Shown here: positions 44,765-53,812 of the stretch, one piece after another | How the letters are laid out: the number at the start of each line of letters is the position of its first letter | Position numbering within the stretch: position 1 is the first letter of the stretch | Assembly: GCF_012976305.1 (NCBI RefSeq) | Contig: NZ_JABDSR010000007.1 | Coordinates: forward strand, 1 to 64,000 | DNA length: 64,000 nucleotides | Direction: 5' to 3' | Source: Peptoniphilus faecalis | Lineage (GTDB): Bacteria > Bacillota > Clostridia > Tissierellales > Peptoniphilaceae | Notes under the pieces: generated by a model | What the model was told of the DNA's origin: nothing | The model's input: only the letters and a program-made list of their open reading frames with translations | Database searches by the model: none | Position numbers and translations under genes: made by a program

Positions 44765-45682
44765 TTATTTACTTAAATTTTGTAATTCTTTATATAATTT
44801 TAATTGTTTGTCAGATAAATTATTAGGGTTTACGATATTAAAAATAATGTAGAGATCCCCCACATTGCCCTTTAAATCTTTAAATCCCTTTGAAGGAATT
44901 CTCATTTTATTTCCTCCAACAAAATTTTCTGGTATTCTTAATTTTAATTTGCCACCTAAAGTTTCCACAGTTTGACTGCTGCCAAGAGCTGCATCCCATG
45001 GATAAATATTTTGAGTTTTAGTAATATCTAACCCATCGAGAACGAGATCTTTCTCATCACGAATATTTATTTTAAATAAAATATCGCCAGGAAGACCAAA
45101 TTTTTCGCCCTTGACCTTAATTTTCTTACCACGGGTTATTCCCTTAGGGATTTTGACAGCAACTTGGTATTCCTTTTTATTATAAGTCAAATTCACATTT
45201 TTCGTAGTACCCTCATAGGCATCTTTAATAGAAATAGAAAGTTCAGATTCAAACTTATTTCTGCTCTTGTTTGACGTTCTTTTTCCCCTTCCAGACAAAT
45301 CTCCAAAAATATCATTTATGTTAAAACCACCAGAGAAATTTCCGCCAGATCTAGAAGAACCAAAAATAGTTTCGAAGAAATCAGAAAAATCTGCTCCACT
45401 TCCTCCAGTAGTGTATGTGTAACCATATTGAGAAGGATCGAAATCATAGCCAGAACTAAAATCATAATTAGAGCCAAAAGTATCGTATTTTTTTCTCTTA
45501 TCGGCATCAGATAAAACCTCATAAGCCTCTGAAACTTCCTTAAACTTTTCAGCAGCGGCATTATCGCCTTGATGAAGATCTGGGTGATACTTTTTAGCCA
45601 GCTTTCTATAGGCGCTCTTTATCTCCTTTTCATCTGCATCTTTAGAAACTCCAAGGATTTCATAATAATCTTTGTATTTCAA
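44765..45682 (-). CDS. CbpA/DnaJ-type co-chaperone without zinc finger
   Basis: The J-domain at the N-terminus ([13 protein letters not shown], then the HPD of YHPDLHQGD) is followed by a Gly/Phe-rich linker (~75-130) and the two C-terminal beta domains. The four CxxCxGxG zinc motifs of DnaJ are absent. This matches CbpA-type J proteins, which stimulate DnaK. I start at TTG 45682: AGGAGG sits just upstream, while the longer ATG at 45697 would translate the ribosome binding site itself. First gene of the dnaJ-clpB operon. Confidence 0.88.
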   Translation of the reverse strand: MKYKDYYEILGVSKDADEKEIKSAYRKLAKKYHPDLHQGDNAAAEKFKEVSEAYEVLSDADKRKKYDTFGSNYDFSSGYDFDPSQYGYTYTTGGSGADFSDFFETIFGSSRSGGNFSGGFNINDIFGDLSGRGKRTSNKSRNKFESELSISIKDAYEGTTKNVNLTYNKKEYQVAVKIPKGITRGKKIKVKGEKFGLPGDILFKINIRDEKDLVLDGLDITKTQNIYPWDAALGSSQTVETLGGKLKLRIPENFVGGNKMRIPSKGFKDLKGNVGDLYIIFNIVNPNNLSDKQLKLYKELQNLSK

Positions 45683-45840
45683 AATTAACCTCCTCATAAT
45701 CTATATAAACTCATTTAACTGTCAACATAATTATATCCAAATTAAAAGCAAAGGAACATAAATTATAAATTAAATGAATAATTTTAAATTTAAAATTTTG
45801 TCAGCTATATCAAAATTATTTGACTATCTTTGACTATTCC

Positions 45841-45881
45841 ATTATACAACATCATTAGCACTCTTGCAAGTACTCTGCTAA
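45841..45881 (-). promoter_or_regulatory. CIRCE-like HrcA operator overlapping the dnaJ-clpB promoter
   Basis: On the minus strand a perfect CIRCE half-site GAGTGCTAA is preceded, after 9 nt, by TTAGCAGAG, a degenerate form of TTAGCACTC (6 of 9 match); total 45855-45881. It overlaps the promoter TTGCAA (45864-45869), 17-bp spacer, TATAAT (45841-45846). HrcA binding would block polymerase. Confidence 0.75.
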
Positions 45882-45910
45882 TTATTTTTTGTTTTTTTAT
45901 TTTTTAAGTC

Positions 45911-45940
45911 TTGATTGTTTATTTAGAATAAGGATATACT
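45911..45940 (+). promoter_or_regulatory. Promoter of the C26 amidohydrolase gene
   Basis: TTGATT (45911-45916), 18-bp spacer, TATACT (45935-45940), 45 bp before the ATG. Confidence 0.5.
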
Positions 45941-45984
45941 AAAAATTGTAAAACTAGTAAAAATATTTAATAAAGGAGCATTAC

Positions 45985-46824
45985 ATGAGAAAAAACAACA
46001 TAAAAAATATTATAACTTATATCACTTTTTTACTAATAGCACTGTTCACATTTACAGCTTGTTCAAAAAAAGAAAATAAAAATGCACCCACAATAGGAAT
46101 TTCATGGTCTACTGATGAAGTTGATAAAAATTCTAAAGACAAAGTTGATATCGATACTCAAATGTATGCCGATGCACTTAGAAAAGCTGGAGCAAAAGTT
46201 ATATTTTTAAAGGAAATGAAATCCATAGATGAAGCTAAAAAGGAAATTAAAGATGTAGATGGTGTTGTTGTAACTGGCGGAGATGATTTAAATCCAAATC
46301 TTTACAACGAAAATCCAATTGAAAAATTAGAAGAAATTAATCCTAGAAGAGATAGCTCTGATGTGTTTTTACTTAAGGCTTTATTAGAAGAAGACAAACC
46401 TACATTAGCAACTTGCAGAGGAATGCAACTTACTAATGTTTTATCTGGCGGTTCTTTATATCAAGATATAATTACTCAAAGGCCTACTGATATTATTCAT
46501 AGAGATCCTGAAAAAAAGGTTTTTGTAAAACATGAAATTGATGTTCTGCCAAACAATATATTGTCAGATGGATTGGGAAAATCTGGAAAATTGGAAGTTA
46601 ACTCATGGCATCATCAAGCAATAAAAGATCTTGGTAAAAATTTAGACATTTTAGCAAAAGCTGACGATGGAACTATTGAAGCAATAGTTAAAACCGATAA
46701 ATCCTATTTCTTAGGATTACAATTTCATCCTGAAGCAATGATTATAGAAGATAATAATAAAGATGCTTTAAATCTTTATAAAGCTTTTATAACAAAATCT
46801 CAAGAATTATCACAACAAAAATAA
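45985..46824 (+). CDS. Exported gamma-glutamyl hydrolase-like lipoprotein (peptidase C26)
   Basis: This 279-residue class-I glutamine-amidotransferase-fold protein has the nucleophile elbow TLATCRGMQ, plus GLQFHPEAM for the His and Glu of the triad and VVTGGDDLNP. It resembles PuuD-type gamma-glutamyl-GABA hydrolases. Unlike them it has a lipoprotein signal (lipobox FTAC at ~23-26), so it is anchored outside the cell. It may process gamma-glutamyl peptides or wall-derived substrates for uptake. RBS AAGGAG. Substrate inferred only at family level. Confidence 0.82.
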   Translation: MRKNNIKNIITYITFLLIALFTFTACSKKENKNAPTIGISWSTDEVDKNSKDKVDIDTQMYADALRKAGAKVIFLKEMKSIDEAKKEIKDVDGVVVTGGDDLNPNLYNENPIEKLEEINPRRDSSDVFLLKALLEEDKPTLATCRGMQLTNVLSGGSLYQDIITQRPTDIIHRDPEKKVFVKHEIDVLPNNILSDGLGKSGKLEVNSWHHQAIKDLGKNLDILAKADDGTIEAIVKTDKSYFLGLQFHPEAMIIEDNNKDALNLYKAFITKSQELSQQK

Positions 46825-47179
46825 AAAAATAATCTAGTTTTACAAAAATTTTAAAAATTTTTCTTGTATTTATAAATTTATTATGCTAAACTAATAACAG
46901 ATTATTTAATACACTTTTTTAATTAATTTCCTTTTAAACGCCGAGAAAACTCGGCATTTTTTCTGCCCTTTTTTATAAAATAAAAAAATTTGAATCAAAA
47001 CTATTTTATATAAGTTTTATGCTAAAATTAAGGCCATGGATGTTTCCATAGCCTTTTTTAATATATTTTTAGTTTATATACTAGTATTAGTACATAATGA
47101 AATTTATCAAGTATTTCTCTCTTTCATTTGCCTTTATTCTTAAAGATAAATTTCACAAAAAATTTATTTTTTAAAAGAA
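46825..47179. other. Intergenic with two plus-strand terminators
   Basis: Stem GCCGAG-AAAA-CTCGGC (46940-46955) with a T-run; then AAGGC(C)ATGGA-TGT-TCCAT(A)GCCTT (about 47032-47054) followed by TTTTTT. A weak TTGTAT/17/TAAACT promoter near 46870-46898 could produce a short RNA ended by the first hairpin. No gene seen. Confidence 0.5.
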
Positions 47180-48406
47180 TTAAACATTCATATAATTATC
47201 AATAATTCTTATATAAGCTTCAATGAAATCTATATATTGTTTTAATGGAAGTCTTTCATCTATTTTATGATTAAGCATTGGCATACCCGGTCCATAAACG
47301 GCAAGTTCTATGTCTGATCTATCTTTCATAAACTGAGCTGCATCTGTTGTTCCAGCAACTGCCATAGGTTTAATTTCAGAAAAAGATACATCAAGGGTTT
47401 CCCTCAAATCTTTGCCCAGCACTTCTCCCATAGATTTCATTAAATTCATTGGCAAAAGATCTGGCATCTCCTTTACAACATCGATGATTGTCTTGACTAA
47501 CTTGGATTTTGGATCTGACTGAACAGGAGACTGATTTGCTGTTACCTCCATATTAAGTTCAAAGTCCTTTTCTTTGTTTAGTCTTGCAAGAATCTCTTGA
47601 ATTTCTTCAATGATCTGTTGATTTTTTAATTCCGGTATTGTTCTCACATTTGCCTCAAATTCTGCAAAATCAGGTATAGAATTGACCTGTGTCCCTCCCT
47701 TTACAACTGTGATGCTATGTGTCATTTTTCCAAGCATTTCATTTGAGAAATCTTCTGCCCTCTTTTCAAAGTGCTTACTTATCTCACTCATTGCTCTATT
47801 TAAGTGTTCAACTGCATTTTTGCCTATCTCTGGTGTAGAGGAATGAGCTGCAACACCCTTTGAACTTACCTTATAATTAAGTGATCCCTTATGAGCATAT
47901 ACAACTCCTAAATTACATGGCTCTGCAATTAAAATTGCATCGACATCCTCGACATAACCAAGGTCAGTAAGTTGCTCGGCACCAAGTTCTCCTATTTCTT
48001 CTCCCACAGTTGCAATCAGTTTGATTTTACCAGAAAAATTCTTTTCCTTAGCAGTTTCAATAAAAGCAATAGTAAGTGCCGCCAACCCTGACTTCATGTC
48101 AGATGCACCCCTGCCCCAAATCACGTCGTCTTCAATATGAGCATCAAAAGGAGGAAAGGTCCACTGAGATTCATCTCCTGGAGATACCACATCCATATGC
48201 CCACTTAAAACTAAAGTTTTCCCTGGACCATTTTCTATTTCTGCGATGAGATTGGCCCTATTCTCTGCAAACTTAACAAGTTCAGATTGAATTCCATTTT
48301 TGAGAAGTAAATCCCTTAGGTAATTTGCTACCTCAAGTTCATTTCCATTTACAGTTTTAATTTTAATTAAATCACTTAAAATGTTGATTGCATTTTCTCT
48401 ATTCAT
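47180..48406 (-). CDS. M20-family peptidase/deacylase (ArgE/DapE type)
   Basis: This 408-residue metallohydrolase has the metal blocks SGHMDVVSP (His and Asp), GRGASDMKSG (bridging Asp), TVGEEIGELG (Glu-Glu) and a dimerisation domain around residues 185-295. It likely deacylates N-acyl amino acids or cleaves a dipeptide; the particular substrate is not clear. I start at ATG 48406, preceded by GGAGG; the longer frame upstream to 48532 covers a structured leader with no ribosome binding site. Confidence 0.85.
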   Translation of the reverse strand: MNRENAINILSDLIKIKTVNGNELEVANYLRDLLLKNGIQSELVKFAENRANLIAEIENGPGKTLVLSGHMDVVSPGDESQWTFPPFDAHIEDDVIWGRGASDMKSGLAALTIAFIETAKEKNFSGKIKLIATVGEEIGELGAEQLTDLGYVEDVDAILIAEPCNLGVVYAHKGSLNYKVSSKGVAAHSSTPEIGKNAVEHLNRAMSEISKHFEKRAEDFSNEMLGKMTHSITVVKGGTQVNSIPDFAEFEANVRTIPELKNQQIIEEIQEILARLNKEKDFELNMEVTANQSPVQSDPKSKLVKTIIDVVKEMPDLLPMNLMKSMGEVLGKDLRETLDVSFSEIKPMAVAGTTDAAQFMKDRSDIELAVYGPGMPMLNHKIDERLPLKQYIDFIEAYIRIIDNYMNV

Positions 48407-48468
48407 TTTATTTCCTCCTTCATATTTTTTTAAATATCTATTTAAACTTCTACTTAAATATAATAGGT

Positions 48469-48526
48469 CATTGCTCCTAATGTGAAAAAACATTAATATA
48501 TAGCAATGCCCTCCTATTAAATTGTA
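48469..48526 (-). promoter_or_regulatory. Promoter and structured leader of the M20 gene
   Basis: A -10 TACAAT (48521-48526) is followed by a nested hairpin: outer AGCAATG/CATTGCT (48502-48508 and 48469-48475), inner TAATG/CATTA. The hairpin begins near the predicted 5' end, suggesting transcript stabilisation or control. Matches no riboswitch I know. Confidence 0.35.
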
Positions 48527-48603
48527 CCACAATTGTTTTCTTATATAAATTTTTAAAGCTATAATTATTTTTATATTTTTAATGCGAAATATTTACTCCT
48601 AAA

Positions 48604-48626
48604 TAAAAAAGACAGGCCGCCCTGTC
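48604..48626 (-). terminator. CNNM/CorC gene terminator
   Basis: Minus strand AAGACAGG-GCG-GCCTGTCTT (perfect outer arms) followed by TTTTT. Confidence 0.75.
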
Positions 48627-48633
48627 TTAGTGT

Positions 48634-49986
48634 TTATGAGTTAAACTCTTTATATTCTTTTTTTGCTTCTTCCTGTTCCTCGGGAATAATTTTTATGCTT
48701 GCCTTTATTATTCTTTTTTCGGCTACTGCTAATTCTGTAAGTATACAACCCGATGTTTTTACGCTAAGTTTCTTCTTCTCATTTTCTTCTGGTATGAATC
48801 CCAGTTTTTCTATGATTAGCCCTGAAATTGTTTCGTGATTTTCTGAATAAAGCGATGTCCCTATTGCGTCATTTATGTCTTCAATATCCATAGCTCCATC
48901 TACTATATATTCGTTTTCTGAAATTTTTTCCACGCTGCGAATATCTTCGTCGTATTCATCTTCTATTTCGCCGACAATTTCTTCTACTATATCTTCCACT
49001 GTCACCATGCCTGAAAATCCACCATACTCGTCAATTAGTATTGCTACATAATTTTTTGAGGATTGCAGTTCTTTTAAAAGCATGTCTATTTTTTTTGTTT
49101 CCGGCACAAAATAAGGGGACTTGATGCAATTATCTAGGTTAATTGATTCATAATCATTTTTTGCGTATTCTACGAAGAGGTCTTTGATATAAACTGTTCC
49201 AAGGATATTATCTGTATTTTCTCTAAAGACAGGCATCCTAGAGTAACCTTTTTTTAGTATTTCTTCAACTGTATCTGTGGTAAATTCGTCATAGTCAACC
49301 ATGTAAATTGATGTCCTCGGCGTCATTATTTCATAAGCCAATTTGTCATCAAAGTCCATTATATTTACTATCATTTCTTCACCAGCTGAGTTTATTACTC
49401 CCTGCTGAGTCGATACTTTTATATAGGATTTTAATTCTTCTTCTGAAATTTTTTCTTCAACATCTTCTGAATATTTTCCCATGATTTTTAATACTAAGAC
49501 CGTCGATAGTGATAGCAATTTTACAAAGGGATAAAATATTTTTGAGGCAAAGGCAATTATACCACTTGATTTTAGTGCAACTTTTTCTGAGTTTTGAAGT
49601 GCAATTCTCTTTGGCACAAGTTCTCCAAATACAAGTGTTATATAGGATAGTAAAAGTGTAACAAAAATAAAGGACACTGTGTTCCCATAGGGTATTCCCC
49701 TTTCTCTCAAGAATACTCCAAAGACTTGTGAAATACTTGTTGCTGCAGAACCAGATGAGAAAAATCCCGCAAGAGTTATTGCCACTTGTATTGTGGACAA
49801 AAATCTCGTTTGATCTGCTGAGATTGACATAAGTGTCTTCGCCCTTTTGTCTCCTTCTTCTGCCATTTCTTTGATTTTGTTGTTATTCACTGAAACCATT
49901 GCCATTTCAGCTGATGCAAAAAATGCATTTATGCTCGTAAGTATTGCGATTAATATGAGTTTAGCCCACAAGGCGCCATCGTCCAT
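48634..49986 (-). CDS. CNNM/CorC (hemolysin C-like) membrane protein with CBS pair
   Basis: This ~450-residue protein has a DUF21/CNNM membrane domain (about four helices, residues ~1-185, with NAFFASAEMAMVSV), a tandem CBS domain (~205-325; MTPRTSIYMVDYDEF, DEYGGFSGMVTVEDI) and a C-terminal CorC_HlyC domain (~345-430). Members act in Mg2+/divalent ion export or resistance; the old hemolysin label is historical. GGAGG lies 9 bp before ATG 49986 but only 3 bp before ATG 49992, so I prefer the shorter start. Confidence 0.88.
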   Translation of the reverse strand: MDDGALWAKLILIAILTSINAFFASAEMAMVSVNNNKIKEMAEEGDKRAKTLMSISADQTRFLSTIQVAITLAGFFSSGSAATSISQVFGVFLRERGIPYGNTVSFIFVTLLLSYITLVFGELVPKRIALQNSEKVALKSSGIIAFASKIFYPFVKLLSLSTVLVLKIMGKYSEDVEEKISEEELKSYIKVSTQQGVINSAGEEMIVNIMDFDDKLAYEIMTPRTSIYMVDYDEFTTDTVEEILKKGYSRMPVFRENTDNILGTVYIKDLFVEYAKNDYESINLDNCIKSPYFVPETKKIDMLLKELQSSKNYVAILIDEYGGFSGMVTVEDIVEEIVGEIEDEYDEDIRSVEKISENEYIVDGAMDIEDINDAIGTSLYSENHETISGLIIEKLGFIPEENEKKKLSVKTSGCILTELAVAEKRIIKASIKIIPEEQEEAKKEYKEFNS

Positions 49987-50119
49987 TAACATCTTCCTCC
50001 ATATCTTTTAGACTAATTATATCAAAGAACTCGTGATTATAACAGAAAAATGTAATGAATAACAAATTTTCAGACTTTTTTTATTTTTTATGTTATAATT
50101 TTGTGAAAAAGGAGAGTTT

Positions 50120-50728
50120 ATGAAAAAATTAAAAAAGTTAATTATCTTGATATTACTTCTTGCCATTGCTCTTACTGCCACATTTTTCGCCGGCAAAAAA
50201 ACTATGAAAAGTGAAATGAAACCAAATATTACTGCCAGTTTAATTGCTAATAAAATAATGTCGGCTAAGGAACTTACTACCCTTAAATATCATTACACAA
50301 ATATGGGTCAATTTGAAAATCAAAATACTTTTTACGGCTACAAAGTTCCCTTTACATCAAAAAAGTTTATAGTATCCTATGATGGAGTTATAAACGCAGG
50401 GATAGACCTCGATAAAATGAAAATAAGCCTTGACAAAAAAAGTATTGATATACAAATTCCAGCTGCAAAAATTTTGAGTCATGAAATTTACGAAGATTCG
50501 CTAAAGGTTTTTGATGAGAGAGAATCTATTTTTAACAGAATCGACATCGAGGACTACAATAATTTTTCAAAAGACCAAAAGAAAGATGTTGAATACAAGG
50601 CAATTGAAAAGGGTTTGTTAAATCAAGCTGATGAGGAAGCTAAAAAAGCAATTGAAGAAATTCTCTTGGGCGATACAATTCTAAGTGAATACAAAATAAA
50701 TGTTACAAAGGACAATTCTTTGAAATAA
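50120..50728 (+). CDS. DUF4230 membrane-anchored protein (202 aa)
   Basis: A single N-terminal transmembrane segment (residues ~7-25) anchors an extracytoplasmic DUF4230 domain, recognisable by ELTTLKYHYTNMG and YDGVINAGIDLDKM. Function of the family is unknown. RBS AAGGAG. A perfect terminator follows. Confidence 0.8.
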   Translation: MKKLKKLIILILLLAIALTATFFAGKKTMKSEMKPNITASLIANKIMSAKELTTLKYHYTNMGQFENQNTFYGYKVPFTSKKFIVSYDGVINAGIDLDKMKISLDKKSIDIQIPAAKILSHEIYEDSLKVFDERESIFNRIDIEDYNNFSKDQKKDVEYKAIEKGLLNQADEEAKKAIEEILLGDTILSEYKINVTKDNSLK

Positions 50729-50732
50729 AAAG

Positions 50733-50755
50733 GGCATTCCTACGAATGCCTTCTT
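50733..50755 (+). terminator. DUF4230 gene terminator
   Basis: GGCATTC-CTAC-GAATGCC, a perfect 7-bp stem followed by TTCTTATT. Confidence 0.75.
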
Positions 50756-50770
50756 ATTAAAAATTTGTAT

Positions 50771-51850
50771 TTATGAGTTTTTCCTTTCGCTATAAGTTTT
50801 TTCCAGTCCAAGTAATTTTTTTACTTCGTCCATATTTACATCTTCTATGGACTTCGTACTCCAATTTGGCTTGCTACCTTTGTCTATAACTTTTGCCCTT
50901 GCTCCCTCTTGCATCTCGCCAATTTCCACTGAATAATTTAAAACTTTAAGATCAAGATCCACTGTTTCATGATAACTTAAATTTTTACATACAAAATACT
51001 TTTCAAATTGCACGGCAAGCATAAGTTGTGATCTTTCTTTTAATATTTCATAGGTTTTTCTTGCAAAATCCTCATCTAAATTATTTTCTAAAATTTTGTA
51101 AATCTCAACTACACTTTCCTCTGAAAAATATTTCTCAATTTTTTCTAAGCTTTTAGTTACAGAAGTTTCTCTTGGTTCTAATTTATATTTTCTACCTTCA
51201 ATTTTTAGTTTTTTTATTAACTCCTTGCCACTATAGATTTCTGAAAATTCAAAAAGCTTTTCAATTAATTTTGCATAATTCCTTGAATTTATATAAAGAT
51301 CTGCCAAACCATAGTTTACTAAATCAGAAGATTCTAAACTAGATCCTGTTAGCCCAACATATTGACCTAAAGCTTGTGGAAGAGTGGAGATAAAACTACA
51401 TACGCCAACATCTGGAATAAATCCAAGACTAGTTTCTGGCATAGCCCAGATTACACTCTCATCTGAAATTATTAAATCTGAATTTATGCTAAGACCAATG
51501 CCTCCACCCATTACAATTCCAGTCCAATGGCTCACAACGGGTTTTTTATAAGAAGCGATGTACTTGTCCATCTCAAATTCAGTGGCGAAAAATTTATTTT
51601 TCACTTTGCACTCGTCATTATTTATATAGTCAATGTAAAGCTCCTTTAAATCACCGCCTGAACAAAATCCCTTTTTAGTCAAAGTATCAAAGAGAACTAC
51701 TCTAATATTTTCGTCACTTTCCCATCTTTCTAAAATTTCTTGAATCTTATTTATCATTTCTAAATTTAGCGCATTTATCTTCTCTGGTCTATTTAAATAA
51801 ATCACACCAACATTTTTTATAACTTTCTCTATAACCAAATCATTATTCAT
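50771..51850 (-). CDS. Enoyl-CoA hydratase/isomerase-family protein, HIBYL-CoA hydrolase-like
   Basis: This 359-residue crotonase-fold enzyme has the oxyanion-hole loops FCSGGDLKEL and GIVMGGGIGLSI, and the acid pair segment MPETSLGFIPDVG characteristic of 3-hydroxyisobutyryl-CoA hydrolases; the C-terminal extension (~200-350) also fits that subgroup. HIBYL-CoA hydrolase acts in valine catabolism. No such pathway is visible here, so the physiological acyl-CoA is open. Monocistronic. Confidence 0.8.
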   Translation of the reverse strand: MNNDLVIEKVIKNVGVIYLNRPEKINALNLEMINKIQEILERWESDENIRVVLFDTLTKKGFCSGGDLKELYIDYINNDECKVKNKFFATEFEMDKYIASYKKPVVSHWTGIVMGGGIGLSINSDLIISDESVIWAMPETSLGFIPDVGVCSFISTLPQALGQYVGLTGSSLESSDLVNYGLADLYINSRNYAKLIEKLFEFSEIYSGKELIKKLKIEGRKYKLEPRETSVTKSLEKIEKYFSEESVVEIYKILENNLDEDFARKTYEILKERSQLMLAVQFEKYFVCKNLSYHETVDLDLKVLNYSVEIGEMQEGARAKVIDKGSKPNWSTKSIEDVNMDEVKKLLGLEKTYSERKNS

Positions 51851-51987
51851 TAAATCACCTCGAAATATTCTACCCTTATAAAAGTTAATAAAACTAAAAA
51901 GTTCACAACTTCTAATAAAATCTTTTACTAAATACTTTACTTTCTATTATATTGCATTTTACAAAATCCTTTATATAAATTGGAAAC

Positions 51988-52014
51988 AAAAAATCCCAAC
52001 TCTTGTCGGGATTA
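51988..52014 (-). terminator. Terminator of the cytidylate-kinase-like gene
   Basis: Minus strand AATCCC-GACAAGAGTT-GGGATT followed by TTTT. Confidence 0.65.
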
Positions 52015-52022
52015 AAATAATT

Positions 52023-52649
52023 TTATTTCTTATTTCTTGACATATCTACAATTAAATTTGTAATGCTCTCAAAGTCAAAGGCCGATGAATTAATTAAGAC
52101 ATCGTAATTTGACCTTTCTCCCCATGCTTTTCCTGTATTTCTACCGTAGTGATTTGACCTTCTACTATTTTCACGTTCTAGCTTTAATTCAAGCTTGTCT
52201 TTTTTTACATTATAAGTGTTTAAAATTCGCTCTTCCTTAAATTCGCTAGATGCGTAAATAAATACAGAAAGTTTTGGAAAATCCTCCAAAACAAAGTCAC
52301 TACATTTGCCAAAAATCACTGCTTTTTTACCCTTTGCAATTTCCCTTATAGTCCTTGATTCTAAGAGAAAGGCTGCATCATTAGTCGCAATGTCCTCTTG
52401 AGAATAGGAATAATTTTGTTTGTACAAATCGTAAATAGTTCCTTGTAAAAAGGAATCATCTTTTTTTACTTCATCAGGCTTTACTTTTCCTTCAAGGCTC
52501 ATAAGTTCAATTAATTTCTCATCAAAGAACTCATAACCTAATTTATCGGCAACTTTTTTTGCAATTTCATTTGCTCCACTGCCATACTCTCCGTCTATTG
52601 TAATTAATTTTTTGCCAGCCTTTTCAAAAAATTTATCAAATAGTGACAT
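52023..52649 (-). CDS. Cytidylate kinase-like protein
   Basis: This 208-residue P-loop protein has Walker A-like GEYGSGANEIAKKVA (the terminal Lys of the usual GKS/T is replaced by Ala-Asn), LGYEFFDEKLIELM and a C-terminal Arg-rich lid (ERENSRRSNHYGRNTGKAW). This matches the cytidylate-kinase-like family (Pfam PF13189), whose activity is not settled. I start at ATG 52649, with GAGGTGA upstream. Confidence 0.82.
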   Translation of the reverse strand: MSLFDKFFEKAGKKLITIDGEYGSGANEIAKKVADKLGYEFFDEKLIELMSLEGKVKPDEVKKDDSFLQGTIYDLYKQNYSYSQEDIATNDAAFLLESRTIREIAKGKKAVIFGKCSDFVLEDFPKLSVFIYASSEFKEERILNTYNVKKDKLELKLERENSRRSNHYGRNTGKAWGERSNYDVLINSSAFDFESITNLIVDMSRNKK

Positions 52650-52724
52650 ATCTTCACCTCTCAAACATTATATATCATTAATGTGAAATGTTTTTTAATT
52701 AATATAAAATTCTTGTGAAAATTT

Positions 52725-53630
52725 TCAATGTTTCCTCAATCTTCTATTAAAATAAACTTCAATTGGAAGTTGAGCTATCAAAGTCGCCATAAAAATGATT
52801 ATAGCTCCAATTATTTCTCTTTCATTCATCCTTTGTGAAAGAATAATCCAACCAAATATTGCTCCAAAAACTGATTCAAGGGAGCTAATCATAGATGCAA
52901 TTACTGGGTCAAGCTCCTTTAATGCCATAAGCTGAATTGTAAAGCCAACACCCGAAGACAAAATTCCTACATATAAAATTGATACATAGGATTTTAAAAT
53001 TGCACCAATATCTATTCCTTCAAAAATAATTGCGCCGATAAAAGAAATTATTCCGCAAATTGTAAATTGAAATAAAGACAGCAAGACTGCATTTGTATCC
53101 TTGGAAAATTCTGAAAGAATTAAAATGTGGACTGCAAAAATAAAGGCACTGATAATTGTAACTATGTCGCCTCTATTAATGCTTATGCTTTCCTTTACTG
53201 ACATTATATAAGTTCCCATCATCGCAAAAATTATACAAATTAATAGTTTCTTACTTATTTTCTTTCCCAAAAATAGGCTAATAATTGGAATAAATACTAT
53301 ATATAATGCTGTGAGAAAACTTGCTTTACCTGCCGTTGTATAAACTAAACCAAATTGTTGAAGGTTAATAGATATTGTAAATACAAAACCACATAATATT
53401 CCGCCCTTTATAGTTCTAGACATGCTAAATTTTTGTTCTCTATAAGTTTTTGATGTCTTATTAAAAAACACATATGTCAAGTATAGAAATATTATTGCCA
53501 CGAGTGATCTTACTGCTGTGAAGGTTAAAGGCCCTATATGATCCATGCCGACTGCCTGTGCAACAAAGGCAAGTCCCCAAATTATTGATGTGAAAAATAA
53601 CATTATTGAAGCTTTTAATTCTTTACCCAT
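52725..53630 (-). CDS. DMT-superfamily (EamA) exporter
   Basis: About 301 residues with ten hydrophobic segments and two EamA repeats (IIWGLAFVAQAVGMDHIGP, then SSLESVFGAIFGWIILSQ). Members export amino acids or other metabolites; the substrate is unknown. I prefer ATG 53630 (GGTG upstream) over an earlier in-frame ATG with no ribosome binding site. Confidence 0.85.
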   Translation of the reverse strand: MGKELKASIMLFFTSIIWGLAFVAQAVGMDHIGPLTFTAVRSLVAIIFLYLTYVFFNKTSKTYREQKFSMSRTIKGGILCGFVFTISINLQQFGLVYTTAGKASFLTALYIVFIPIISLFLGKKISKKLLICIIFAMMGTYIMSVKESISINRGDIVTIISAFIFAVHILILSEFSKDTNAVLLSLFQFTICGIISFIGAIIFEGIDIGAILKSYVSILYVGILSSGVGFTIQLMALKELDPVIASMISSLESVFGAIFGWIILSQRMNEREIIGAIIIFMATLIAQLPIEVYFNRRLRKH

Positions 53631-53812
53631 TATAACACCACCCAAAAAACACCAATCCAATACTTTATCAACTAAATTTATGCTATTATTTTATAATTTT
53701 ATCATATCATAATTTATCTAAAAAAAACAATAATGTTAATTTCCTTTATATTATAATATTTTTTAATTAGACCTTTTTAAAATCTCATGTATAATGAATG
53801 TAGAGGTGAAAT

